Shown here piece by piece: positions 21,440 to 32,009 of a DNA stretch of 64,000 nucleotides (its first letter is position 1; every line of letters begins with the position of its first letter). A program made the translations under genes and the position numbers. The DNA comes from Liolophura sinensis (lineage: Eukaryota > Mollusca > Polyplacophora > Chitonida > Chitonidae): NCBI RefSeq assembly GCF_032854445.1, contig NC_088306.1:26881764-26945763 (forward strand). Direction: 5' to 3'. The notes under the pieces were generated by a model, which did not search any database, was not told the DNA's origin, and saw nothing but the letters and a program-made list of their open reading frames with translations.

Positions 21440-21915
21440 GTTTTGTTGGCCAGGGTAAGGTTTTATGTTTAGATCAGATATTCCAACAGTTTTTAGATCA
21501 TCTTCATGAAACTTGGTGGGAATGATGAACAGGATTTGACGATGTGCTCATTTTGAATAATTAGCAATATTTGCATTTTAGCTCGCTGTTACCAGATAAG
21601 CTTTTTTGTTTGGATCAGCTCTTGTCCAAGTTTTCACGCTGTGTTCATGAAATTTCTTGGGCTTGATAAACATGCTATGAAGATGTTGACGTAATACTTG
21701 ATTTTTCTCTTTTGGTAAAAACTACCATGTTTTGGACATGCCGTGTTCATTCACTTCATAGATGTATAAGTCGCCTCAGGGTAAGGTTTTATGTTTGGGT
21801 CAGCTGTTTTAAGCATATCTTAATGAAATAGCATGTGTTTGATAAGCATGCCCTGATGATGTACACATATAAATTTTGACATTATATTTGATTTTTTTTT
21901 ATCCAAATCACCTTC
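21440..21915 (+). repeat. degenerate tandem repeat, ~140-185-bp unit
   Basis: Three units open with AAGGTTTTATGTTTAGATCA or a variant (21458, 21598, 21782). Each continues with a TTCATGAAAYTT-like block, then TTGATAAACATGCYMTGATG. No open frame persists. Confidence 0.7.
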
Positions 21916-22016
21916 TTTCTGGTTTAGAGGTCAATGCTTGAATTCATCACATGACTTGAACAAGTGAGGATAAAATTAAGGTACATATATTTACCATACT
22001 GTACACACATAAAAAT

Positions 22017-22017
<1 letters not shown>

Positions 22018-22066
<49 letters not shown>
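22018..22066. repeat. (AT)n microsatellite
   Basis: About 22 uninterrupted AT dinucleotides lie between TGGAT and AGTTAACC. The repeated Tyr-Ile codons in one frame are an artefact of this tract. Confidence 0.97.
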
Positions 22067-22069
<3 letters not shown>

Positions 22070-22559
22070 ACCAATGTCGAGAAATCAAACATGATCAGGA
22101 TGCTTCTCCTTGTCGTGTTATTTTGTGGTTAAAGGTTATCAATTTTAGACATCAACTTACTTTTTAGAGTTTATTGTCTTTTCTCCTACATGTGTTTTTA
22201 TTGCTCCTTTTTGTATTTAAAAGTACCACTGCCAAACTTGTGTCCCCGCACTGGGATAAGAATTCCCACTTTAGATGCATTTGCTCTTAAACGTGGGCCC
22301 TAAAACTGGTCCGTTTGTCACGAAAATTTGCTTTTGTTTGTGATTTTGTTATTTGCAATTCAAATCCACTTACATTCCTTTGTTAGTTACTTAAATGAAC
22401 TGTGCACTCAATATCAACTCACCAAAATCTGAAATTGTCAAGTAATGTTAGAGGAATTATGAAACCTAAAACCAACGCTCAGAAATTAAGCGGAGCTGTA
22501 ATATTCTTCACCAATATACTCTAAAGCGTGACAGCGAAGAGTTTTCTTAACAATCCGGA

Positions 22560-23400
22560 TTACCCTGAGGGAAGAATGGATAATGTTTCTACTGCTGGTT
22601 ATTAGTAAAAAAGAAATTCAAGTTTATGACTGTTCATCACGTTATTAAGAGCTTATTAGGGAAATCTGCATCTTTTGAAGGATCTCACAGTAAAGAATTG
22701 TCGCATCTTTTGGCTTCATTTCTTTGACAGTCTAAACGCACGAAAACAAAACAGATCAGCAAGCCGTCCTAGAATGCTTCGATCAAATGTCAAGACACAA
22801 TTTCAAGGCCGGAACAAAACCACCAATTGCAGGTGAGAGTTTCAAAAAGGTCTCTTGTGTTCTTAGATTGCAACTGGTTCTTCACCGATAAGCCTGGGTT
22901 CCAAAACAGGTTTCTACTTTCTTGAAGAGTTAGACTTTGAGGTTCTTTTACATGCGATGCATGTATAATAGAGCCACGCGTCCTTGTAGTGGATCAAAGC
23001 TGAATGTAGGTTGTTATTAGGTCGTCAGAATCACAATTTGCTCCTTTGTTAATTACCTCGAACGAATAAAATAAATTTCAACCCCACAAATATTTCATAG
23101 GTTTATAGGTCCAGGAAATTGTGGAGTTATTCTCGTAATACAATGGACATAAATTAACATCAAAACCGTGGAACGGCAGACAGCTGAGACAATCTTCCTC
23201 CAGCGTTAGAAAGGCCTTTTCCCCATTATTCCATGAACGAATGGACAATGCTTCCGTTGTTGTGGATAGTGAGGTCATAAATGTCATGACGGCAGTCCAC
23301 TGTTAAACACGTTATTTAGAGATTTTGGGGAAACTCGTTCCAGTGGCGCAATTCCTCAGTGAGAATTTTCGCCTTTGCGGCCTTCATTTCTCCTTTGGGA
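22560..23400. repeat. diverged direct duplication, ~165-bp segments ~660 bp apart
   Basis: Segment 22570-22735 (GAATGGATAATGTTTCTACT, TATGACTG, CATCACGTTATTAAGAGCTT, AAGAATTGTCGCATCTTTTG, GCTTCATTTCT) aligns with 23234-23395 (GAATGGACAATGCTTCCGTT, CATGACGG, AACACGTTATTTAGAGATTT, GAGAATTTTCGCCTTTGCGG, CCTTCATTTCT). The interval has minus-strand open frames of 60-75 codons, but these are not shared by the two copies. Confidence 0.5.
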
Positions 23401-23944
23401 AATAAGTGTAAAAAGGCAATTCTGCCACGATTCAGCACCTTGCACTTTGCCGCTGCTTTATTGAGATTTGTAATAATAGAGACAAAAAACATGTGATGTC
23501 GTTGCTGTGAATAAGCGTAGAAACGGTTACCGGGATTAGGCATATAAAATCGAAACAGGTACTACAAAGCCATTTCCGTCTTCAATGTCACAATGAGGTG
23601 ATTCAAAGGAAATGATTGTAATACACGAATAATTTATGACATTGTCGCAATCTCAAAATGGCACTTCCGACATAGCCACTTCAATGAAAATTTAAAAGAG
23701 CAGTTTAAAATTGAATTTAAGCGCCCGGGGATTTCTTTTGGTGCGTATAGTCTTTATCAACGGTCATATCACAACTTTTTCTTCACAAGTACACTGTACT
23801 TTTATGTAAAAGAAAACATAAATCGTAGACAGTGACTATGTTAAATTTAAGACAATGTCAGGCGTCGGACCAATGGGAACGCTGTTAGCAACAGGCAAAC
23901 CAATACGCCAAAGAAAGAAAATACTTCAAAGAAAAGTATATATC

Positions 23945-24512
23945 GGGTGGGCATAAAATATGGGCCGTTCTTTGACACTCAATATCTCCGAAACCCTCTT
24001 ACGTCAGCTTCTAAAAATTGACACACTCAAAAGCCATTATGTCCTAAACATACAGATCAAATTTCAATTTCATCCTTAAAGATTTCTGTTTAGGGGATCA
24101 AAAGTCAGAGTCAAAAAAGCATGTTTTGAAGATTTCAGAATGATGTTCTACCTTGTTGTACTTGAAAAGATGATAAATCGGATGATCAACGTTTCTTCCA
24201 TGAACTGACTGAGTCCCGAATCTCCTTAAGAGTAATTTTTTTAAGCAGTCCTTGATGCGTGTCACACAGGTGCAGCGCGCGCTCTACTCATGACACGTAA
24301 CAGATGATGCAATGTTGGTCACCGGAACGTGCGTTTTTGAGGCTATGTTTTCATTTTAATCCTATGCACAGACTACTCAAACAATGAGCTTGAAAACTGG
24401 TCAGTATATTAACAAAATTATACGATTTGAATGTCTAAAGTTTGAAAGGGTTTGAGCAAAGGATATTGGAGCAATGGAGCATCAAAGTACGACCCATTTT
24501 TTATAGCAACCC
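23945..24512. mobile_element. candidate MITE with diverged terminal inverted repeats
   Basis: The left end GGGTGGGCATAAAATATGGG, CCGTTCTTTGACACTC, AATATCTCCGAAACCC is the diverged reverse complement of the right end. The right end reads on the minus strand GGGTTGCTATAAAAAATGGG, TCGTACTTTGATGCTC, AATATCC, CAAACCC. The element is about 570 bp and has no transposase. Flanks are AT-rich (GTATATATC on the left, AGTATTTATA on the right), so the target duplication is ambiguous. It is old, judging from the mismatches between the ends. Confidence 0.6.
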
Positions 24513-24639
24513 AGTATTTATATATGTATTTATGAGCTATATGAATAACAAAAATAATTCTCTTAACTAAGCATTCAGTCTGCTTAACAAAGACATTTCA
24601 TCTTTGAGAAATATCTAAAAAGTATCATTAAACATCACT

Positions 24640-24850
24640 GCAAATGTATTTTATCAAATTCTGCTTAAGCCATGCTGCTTGGATGGGTGGGGGGGGGGGG
24701 GGAGGGGTCTTTAGCTATTTGGCCGTTTACATGAAGTTAGAATAAAACCCTTACTGAGGTAACATATAAGGGGCCAAACTTAACAGGTTACGCGTAACCA
24801 TTTCTCAGCAATGACACTGTCGTCGCTGCATTCGTTTGGGTCTGTATGGT
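24640..24850 (+). repeat. dispersed repeat Rep-A, copy 2 (with poly-G tract)
   Basis: Blocks present are AATTCTGCTTAAGCCATGCT, TTAGAATAAAACCC, ACTGAGGTAAC, GGGGCCAAA, GGTTACGCGTAACCATTT and TCGTCGCTGC. A run of about 15 G (24688-24703) sits at the place where other copies have GGGGGCGT, suggesting expansion from the native G-run. Confidence 0.75.
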
Positions 24851-24854
24851 ATTC

Positions 24855-25610
24855 TTTATTTTAGCTTTATGACGATGGTCACGCGGATACTCCGTAAAAT
24901 AAGCAATAATATAATTATCTAACCTTGAGAGAGACTTGCTTATTGCCTTGTTGGTAGCATTTATAGGCTCGCGTATACGTGCTACGTGCAGTTGAATCTC
25001 TCCCCTGCCCACATGATGTCTCGTGGCTCAAGGCTATATAGTTATTTTCTTTTCACAAGACAGACTACAGCGACTGTTAAAACACGACAGTACGCCATCC
25101 ATCGCACTTAAGACGAAGACTCAATTATGGGCTTTTAGGCTCATCCAGGAGATAAGTGCGGATAGCTTGACACGCCAAGGATACCAGATAATCCCGTTTG
25201 GAGGACTATAAGATTTACGGTCTAGTGGAAACCGATAAGATAATGGCTGATCTTTCATAGTACTTGACTTACTTTGGCTTCCCTGACCTTCGGAGAATAC
25301 ATACATTTCTGACGGACACTAGTTTTTCTGATGACAAGTCAGGTCACAAGCGCTAGGTAATACGGAGCTGAACTGAAATGAAATTTATTGCCGTATCGAT
25401 GGCGGCAGTGCCAGTCATAATGCACCTTCGAATACCGTTTAACATACATAGATACAAGCAATCGCAAAATACATGTACTATATTGTACAGGTCAAAACAG
25501 CTCCAGGTTGATCCTTTATGTAACGCTTTCATACCACACATACAGACGCAATTCTCATTGTTCATCAATTCGTCATTTTATTTACTTCAATTTCAATATT
25601 ACTTTGATAT
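24855..25610. other. intergenic, nothing recognised
   Basis: Open frames on both strands are short and unrelated to any motif. The interval 25930-27400 is similarly empty except for the poly-G tract and E-boxes listed. Confidence 0.4.
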
Positions 25611-25614
25611 AACC

Positions 25615-25760
25615 GCAATTAAGTTAATGGGCGGAGCAAACTGGGCGGACACGCAATGCGAATTAAAGCTATATTACATCGGGCGTGGACTGGATGGAAC
25701 TCCCGACCACACTTATGAAGAACTAGTCTCATTGATTATCAATCCCTTAGGCGACTAGGT
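25615..25760 (-). mobile_element. tRNA-derived SINE remnant (family with 36.8 and 57.9 kb)
   Basis: AAGTTAATGGGCGGAGCAAA, CTGGGCGGACACGC and TGGAACTCCCGACCACACTT align with 36840-36930 (GAAGTTAGTGGGTGGGGCAA, ACCGGACACACGCC, CGAACTCTCGACCTCATTGG). The latter carries a box B in reverse complement. It also accounts for part of the plus-strand open frame across 25378-25758, which is not a gene. Confidence 0.5.
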
Positions 25761-25913
25761 CAAACAAGGCCTCATTGTTCTCTCTAATAGTGTTTATTAG
25801 TTCGCCTTAATACGGTCTATGGGTAAAAAATCTGTTATTTATATTTCCGGAAGGGTTTGGATTCCTTCTGAGGGTTAAGTGAATTTTTGTAAGGGTTTGA
25901 CAACGTTCTGTGA

Positions 25914-25925
25914 GGTCACGTGACC
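25914..25925. promoter_or_regulatory. palindromic E-box GGTCACGTGACC
   Basis: This is a perfect 12-bp palindrome with a CACGTG core in the GTCACGTGAC context favoured by bHLH-zip factors (USF, TFEB/MITF type). No gene start is evident beside it, so function is inferred only from the motif. Confidence 0.3.
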
Positions 25926-26216
25926 CCGTGTTGCCAACAGTCCTTCTTAACAAATGACAGGTAAAAAGACAGGCATTTAGATAATGAATGCTGTCCAGTA
26001 CAATTGATTGATTGTAACTTACGCTTAATCTCAGGTTAAATGTAAGGACAAAATGCCCGTTAATTGCGCATCGCTGATAAACGGCTATTAATGGGGATAG
26101 TCAAGTCGACAATACAGCGGGCGATCTGTCATGGTAAAAGCTGTTTAGGCATGTGTGGTCGTTCAGAAAACAGTTCCCGGCGGATTTAGCTTCTGATGTC
26201 CTGTCACATTGCAACA

Positions 26217-26240
26217 GTGGAGGGGGGGGGGGGGGGGAGA
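26217..26240. repeat. poly-G tract
   Basis: An almost pure run of about 20 G lies within TGGAGGGG...GGAGAAAAAAGG. The complementary strand gives an artefactual poly-proline frame. Confidence 0.95.
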
Positions 26241-27423
26241 AAAAAGGATTATCGGTGCGTTTATAGGAAAAGACGGGGACTGTGTGGATGTCCTGCTCAG
26301 AGAGTGACAGTGAAAAAGCATATTTGAAGTCTAGTTGTGACAGGGAAAAGAAATTCACATACCCCAAGACATGACTGTTCGACCTAAGATCTGTATCACG
26401 CAACCGCACGTTCATGTATCATACTGGTTTTCATGCGCAGTAAATTGAAGCCATAAAGTAATTAAACACTTGAAAATGATGGTACTTCCCTTTACAGCGT
26501 ATCCTTTCAGACGAAGACACACTTTAGAGACTTTGTAGATACTGGAGACCAAAGTGATAATGTGTATGAGAATGGCGCCTGTTTAATCGCTGAATGTATT
26601 GGATGGAACTGAGAGTTGCAAACATCTTAAAGTGAACTTAAAGACAGTCTTTACAGCTGAATAAATTCATAAAGCAGTATTCCAGAAATGCTCTAAAAAC
26701 ATTTTTTTAAAAATCTACACCGCTTATCAACAGTACCTAGCCACTCGATTGGTGACGCCATTTTGGTAAGTTATAGCTATCTAAAGTGGCACCATAAAAC
26801 CTAGGAGCTTTTCCGCACCATCGGTATTAAACAGTGTGACAATGAGAAAGTACAAAGAAAAACGCCTGATACTCCAACCAAAGAGTATCGGCTCTGTTCC
26901 GTATTCAAAAGGCTGGTGTTTCTTTTCGTTTGGCGCTAGGTCGGGGCGATGTTAGTGGACAAAGACGTCGTAATTTAGCGGACCTGCTCGTTGCTGTCCT
27001 GCATGGGTGTAAGCATTTGGCGTAGCTGGCTGTACAGACTTCAGCGAATTTACCAAACATAACAGGACCTTCTGATGTATAACAGAATTTTTTATTCAGA
27101 TTTTGGGAAGATATTTTCGTAATATATCTGACTTTGCCAAGAAAGAATAAGGTAAAGGCACAATATTTTTCTTCAAGCAATGACGTTCCCGAGGCGGTTC
27201 TCTTGCCAGCTCACCCCTTCAAGTTGCTGCAGTATCCTGCCTAACATGTACACACTGGGACACGGGCAGGCGTTCTAAGTTTAAATGTGTGGTCTAAAAT
27301 GCATCAGTTTAACACTTTAACTAACCGCAATATCCAATTTGTTGCACCGATATCTCTATGTGCTCTTTGAGAAACGACACTGACAATCGAGATCGAATAG
27401 GTCTTTTGACGTGACGGCCAATT

Positions 27424-27588
27424 GTCACGTGACGGTATCAGCACTAGTGAGTGATTGGCCAAGTTCACAAGGGCTTCTACAACATGGCGACTCGGAGTAA
27501 ATTGTCCGTCACTGCCATATCCCTAATGCTCAACTTCATCTTGTCAGCTATGAAAACTTTAAAAAAATTTTTACACATTTTTCTGTGA
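27424..27588 (+). promoter_or_regulatory. possible promoter with short first-exon ORF
   Basis: In 165 bases there are GTCACGTGAC (27424-27433, an E-box of USF/TFEB type), ATTGG (27454-27458, a reversed CCAAT box) and CAACATGGCG with ATG at 27484. The ATG opens a 34-codon frame (MATRSKLSVTAISLMLNFIL...) ending at TGA 27586-27588. Its middle is hydrophobic, like a signal or anchor segment. A possible splice donor (A then GTAAAT) lies 13 bases into the frame. A CRE-like TGACGTGA is just upstream. Such combinations mark promoters in animals, but no downstream exon is recognised here. Confidence 0.22.
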
Positions 27589-28109
27589 TGACTTTGTCCT
27601 GTACCATATTTTCTATGTATATATAGGGACAAACTTTATGTTCACTTTAAGTGTTGTATCCAAAGTATTGTTAAAAGTTGTCCGGAAATTTCTACATCGA
27701 CGACTCGAACGACATAATACATGCATATGATGAGCACTAATAAAGATCATTTATAAATACATGCAAACGCCCTCGTCCCAACACCGGCACACAGCAGTCT
27801 CGTGTGGCTGTGGACTTCTTTGTGATCCTTCATGCTCCCCATGCTTACCATTTGTCGCGTTTGTATAAAGGTGACGTCTACATAACATCATATATTCACA
27901 TCACTGTAAGGATCGTGTAAGCCTCGAGTCAAAAGAACTGAAAAAAAAGATAACCCAAAACGGACAGGTAGGCCGAGCTGCAGCTTCCAATGCTTTCAAC
28001 AAGTAACCCGAAAAGGTCGGTGTATTTGTTTATTCTGACTAGCGTGTTAAGGAAGTTTTCAAGATTAGCCTAAATCATAGATTGTCTCTGCAGAATCATT
28101 CAGATGCTG

Positions 28110-28155
28110 ACCAAATTGCCCCCTCCCCCTCCCCCCCACCCCCCACCCCCGCCGG
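28110..28155. repeat. C-rich homopyrimidine tract
   Basis: CCCCTCCCCCTCCCCCCCAC continues into more CCCC/A runs. It is a simple low-complexity tract that could adopt i-motif/G-quadruplex structure. Confidence 0.9.
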
Positions 28156-28376
28156 TTGACTTAGGTGATTTACAGAGATGCGGCGAATTTAGCCTCAGCG
28201 GACAGTGTTAAGAGATTAATTAATTCCTACTGTTTACAATTTTCAAAAACCATACAGTGTGTGTCCGTTAATATAGTTGGACACTTGTGGGTATTATTTA
28301 CTTACTACAATACAACATGCCTATTGTTCTTCAATTTTGGCAAAGTCTCATTGCTGGACAATTCCGAATAATTCAT

Positions 28377-28894
28377 TTAAAGGAGAAGAAAACATAAAAA
28401 TGATGCTAAAATCAGATGAAAGAGCGTCAAAAACCATTTGCAAAAAATATGATCTCTAAAATTTTTTAAATATTTTTGTATGGTGGATTTTTGGGACCAA
28501 CTTTTGGTATTTATCCTTATTGCATAATAATGTTCTAAATAAGGATGTGATGCTTGTCTAATAAATTTATTTGAATGTAAATTTGTTGTTTATACAGAAA
28601 CCTAACCTAAATTATGATAATATTTATGAACAGAGTAAAAATATAAATATGATCCAAACAGAAGATTAATACATTTGTTAGCTGAAAATAACAAATTCTA
28701 GTGCGAAAATATTTATTAAACCTGTGTTACATCATCATTTATGACATTATTAAACAAATACTGTGATACCAAAAAGTGGTCCCAAATGCCCACCATACAA
28801 AAATTTTCAAGTGTCTTGAAGACCACATTTAGGAATAGCTTTTCGCATTCTTTCATCTGAACTTTGTCAATTTTTATGTTTTCTCCACCTTTAA
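28377..28894. mobile_element. TTAA-flanked foldback/MITE element, ~510 bp
   Basis: Arms of ~125-130 bp (28381-28510 and 28766-28890) are reverse complements with scattered mismatches. The left arm reads AGGAGAAGAAAACATAAAAA, AGATGAAAGA, TTTTTGTATGGTGGATTTTT, GGGACCAACTTTTGGTAT. The right arm, complemented, reads AGGTGGAGAAAACATAAAAA, AGATGAAAGA, TTTTTGTATGGTGGGCATTT, GGGACCACTTTTTGGTAT. TTAA flanks both ends (28377-28380, 28891-28894). The ~255-bp interior is AT-rich with no protein. TTAA target duplications occur in piggyBac and Kolobok transposons; the purine-first ends (AGG...CCT) fit Kolobok better. The autonomous partner is not in the window. Confidence 0.88.
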
Positions 28895-28899
28895 ATTAA

Positions 28900-30105
28900 C
28901 AGAGTTGAAAGAATTCCATGAAGGCACCTTGTATTCACAGGGCCAGATGATGTACACGGAGTCTGGTGAGCCAAAAATCCGAATAAGTGTAGTGGTGCAA
29001 ATGGGGAATTACTACCCGATTAGTTTTCTGTGAGAAAAACCTTTCAAACGGAGCATTTTTTTTCCTTCATGCGTTTGCTTTGTGGGTGTATTTCCTTCAA
29101 ACTACAAATTCCTCATACTCATATAGTCCAAATCTAACTTGTCCTGTATCATATTTTTATTTTTTATCAGTTCTGTACATGAAATTTATATTGCAATACC
29201 ACATTGTTGTCGTTGCTCGGCGTGACAGCGTCAAAGTGTCAATTTGGTTTTCTAAATCACTCTCACTAGGAGATAATGTTTCTACGGCAAATGACTCCAC
29301 AACAAGGAAAACCTTCTATGGAAGAACCAACATATAGCTGTCTATCTTTTAACTTGTTGAAGAAGAGATGAAGAATGAGCTAGTTTTAGCAGTCGTAGTG
29401 ATTCATTACAAATCTTGCATGGGCGCACTCGTAAGTCACTACTTAAAAGATGATTGCGACTTTGCGATCAAAAACACATATCATATATTTTACTTCAGTT
29501 TCATGTATTGTGTTAGTCTTTGAAAAACCTTTTAAAGCTTTCTAACAAAGAACTGTATTTTCCGTCATTAACTTCCCCACAGCCAGTCCGTATGCCTACC
29601 AATGCTCAGCCACGTATGTGATTCACAGTGGGCGACTCTGATTAGGTGCAGAATTTTACAGAAACAGTTCCCGGAGATTTGAGTTTGATGTCTATGCTAA
29701 CATTTTTAACATTTGCTGCTCTAAGTTATTCTACGCAAATCAGAAATCATAATGTCTATGGTTAGTGGAAGCTTTTTTTCCTTTCCGTTTCACAGAAATA
29801 TTAGCAACATCCAACCATACTGTATGATTCATTTGTGTTTGATGGCTTGCGTGCTTTAGTTTCATGACATGCTTGTGGTAAAAACAAATCAAAATTAGGC
29901 TGTCAGCGTCACACTTGTGTGAGCAGCGTCAAGTTTAAGTTGTCATTACAGCAGACGATGCATGATAACTCCTGGGGTATACTCGCTCACAGGTTTATTG
30001 ATTGCTCAAAGCATTGGTTCACCAATTATTCATTTATTTTTGACACCAGTGAAGCACGCCGTCATAAGGACACGCAAGAATTCGATTTGTTAGTTGCACT
30101 CGTTG
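28900..30105. other. intergenic, nothing recognised
   Basis: An 85-codon open frame at 29080-29337 has no recognisable motif. A small TCACACTTGTGTGA palindrome lies near 29909. Confidence 0.4.
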
Positions 30106-30109
30106 TGAA

Positions 30110-30535
30110 TTGGCAACGAAAACAATTCTCATGAGTTTATCTGTGAAACAGTGGTCATTTAGAGATAGTCAGGCTCTGATGAGCCATCAATGCAAAAATT
30201 ATAATAATCACGGTATGTCCTACAGAGATCAACCAGTTTTAAAGCCGTGCTGTATTAGACATTCTCCATTACCTCACAGTTATATTCTCGATACGTTCAT
30301 CACTCTAGAGCATGTTGAAGATAATGCCCAATGCAGGATGGAACAAATCCTGCTTGACTATGGACTTTGGGCAAAGGTTCTACAGTCGACCCTTCGTCGA
30401 TTTTGTTTGACAGTATAACCGAATATGCCGTCATTACATTTTTGATAGCAATGATTCTATCATAAAATGCAGGTTGTCTCTGCATGTTATGCATATGTCA
30501 CCAGTGTTGATCTTTTATAGAGAATTCTGGCGTAA
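30110..30535 (+). pseudogene. LINE ORF2 C-terminal remnant (I/Nimb-like)
   Basis: The plus strand reads NYNNHGMSYRDQPVLKPCCI, RHSPLPHSYILD and LEHVEDNAQCRMEQILLDYG, then LFDSITEYAVITFLIAM in another frame. It aligns with the C-terminal block of the LINE at 13.4 kb (YNSYTCGMSRRDQVVLTRCR, IGHSR). In intact relatives this block follows RNase H and contains a Cys-His motif, here eroded to EHVEDNAQC...ILLDY. A TGGCGTAAAA-like 3' end lies near 30525. RT and RNase H are absent. Confidence 0.6.
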
Positions 30536-30984
30536 AATTCCCTTTCATCTTTCAAGTCTATATTTTTATTTTGAGTTTATTTACGATCAATGTGACTCTA
30601 ATGCGTACATACAAGTACTGGGAGCGATGACATAATCAGCTACAATATGTAAAATTCTGTGCAGACTTTTTTTTACAAAAGAGAAAAAATGTATAGTTAA
30701 CTAGCTATTAACAGTGCATAGCTGAAGACAATATTTGGCAAGGTTTTGTATCACTGTAAAATGCTCAGTGACCACCAGTCGTGGATCAGAACATTGACCC
30801 CTTTCTTCCAAGAATTTTGGTGGTAGAAGACTTCGACGTAGATCCTCTCAGGAGTGAGTCAACGAGTGCTTGGCGTTTAACGTAGTGCTTAATTTTTCAG
30901 TTATATGACGACGAAGGAGTCATTCGAGTCTATGTAATCTGTCTCTTTGTTCTGCTTCACAGAGACGACTTACTGAAGATAAGT

Positions 30985-31185
30985 AAGCCGCCCTGCCCGA
31001 GCCATTATACTGAAACGGGTCAAGCAGTCGTTGCACTATCTGCTTAATGCTCAACGCCAAGTGAGGAAGTTACTTTCTGCTTTAAGGTCTTAAGTATGAC
31101 CCGACCCAAGGTTGTCCCTAAATCTACCGCCCCCGCCCGAAGCAGACGCTCTACCAAGTTCTCATAGGGGGACACTGTATAACAA
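30985..31185 (-). mobile_element. tRNA-derived SINE (CGCCAAG/ACGCTCTACCA family)
   Basis: TGCCCGAGCCATTATACTGA, AACGGGTCAAGCAG, TGCTCAACGCCAAGTGAGGA, AGCAG and ACGCTCTACCAAG run left to right. The last is a reversed tRNA box-A region (TGGTAGAGCGT), so the element reads on the minus strand. Partial relatives lie at 39735-39850 and 54785-54900. Confidence 0.65.
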
Positions 31186-31415
31186 GATAAAACTGAATTT
31201 TAACCAAATTTCATAAGCATACTTCACATTATTTTTAATGAGCCCGTTTAATTCGGATCATGTACCTGATATAAGTTGAAGGAACGAAAGCGTTTGCTAT
31301 GAATGTAGTGGTAAGCACATTACATGGGAAAGTAATATCCTGAACAGGTCAACTCACAGTTTCATGTTTATGATATATTTTCCAAATACAAACTTAAGCA
31401 AACTTAAATTAAATA

Positions 31416-31610
31416 CCGGCACTATGCCCACTCCGGCTGATAATAGAGCACACACACACACTCCGGCGGTATACGCACCCAGGCTTATAGCAGAACACAC
31501 ACGCCGGCACTATGCGCATTCCGGCTGATAGTAGAGCCCGCACACACTCCGGCGCTATACGCACCCAGGCTTATAGTAGAACACACACTGCGCATTTAGG
31601 GTGATAGTAG

Positions 31611-31643
<33 letters not shown>

Positions 31644-32001
31644 CGGCAATATGCGCACTACGGCTGATACTACAAACACACACACACACCCCGGCACTAT
31701 GCGCACTCCCGCTGATAGTAGAACACACCCAAACGCCGGTGCTAGGCGTACCCTGGCACCTTGCGCACTCCGGCTAATAGTACGACACTCACACGCCGGC
31801 TCTGTACGCACTCCGGCTGACAGTAGAACACACACGCCGGCACTATGCGCACCCCGGCTGATAGCAGAACACACACACCGGCACTATGCGCACTCCGGCT
31901 GACACTAGAACACACACACACGCCGGCACTATGCGCACCCCGGCTGATAGCAGAACACAAACAAACGCCGGCACCATACCCACCGCGGCTTATAGCAGAA
32001 G
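31416..32001. repeat. CCGG-rich minisatellite, ~13 units of 40-55 bp
   Basis: The unit is roughly CCGGCACTATGCGCACTC, CGGCTGATAGTAGAAC, then a variable (AC)n run ending in G. Thirteen units can be read. They alternate in type: units 1 and 3 carry CCGGCTGAT and units 2 and 4 carry CCCAGGCTTAT; units 9 and 11 carry GCTGACA and units 10 and 12 carry CCCCGGCTGATAGCAGAAC. That is a dimeric higher-order pattern. Unit 5 has the longest AC run (about 11 repeats), and unit 8 has an internal insertion. Long open frames on both strands come from the repeat and are not genes. Confidence 0.96.
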
Positions 32002-32009
32002 TTTCCCTC

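Noticed and set aside
21964-22167. Open frame with repeated Tyr-Ile
   Set aside because: It is produced by the (AT)n microsatellite.
25378-25758. 126-codon plus-strand open frame
   Set aside because: Its second half is SINE-derived sequence shared with 36.8 kb and the first half has no motif. It overlaps an opposite-strand frame of similar quality.
29080-29337. 85-codon plus-strand frame
   Set aside because: Its composition follows local AT-rich sequence and no domain is visible; no supporting signals.
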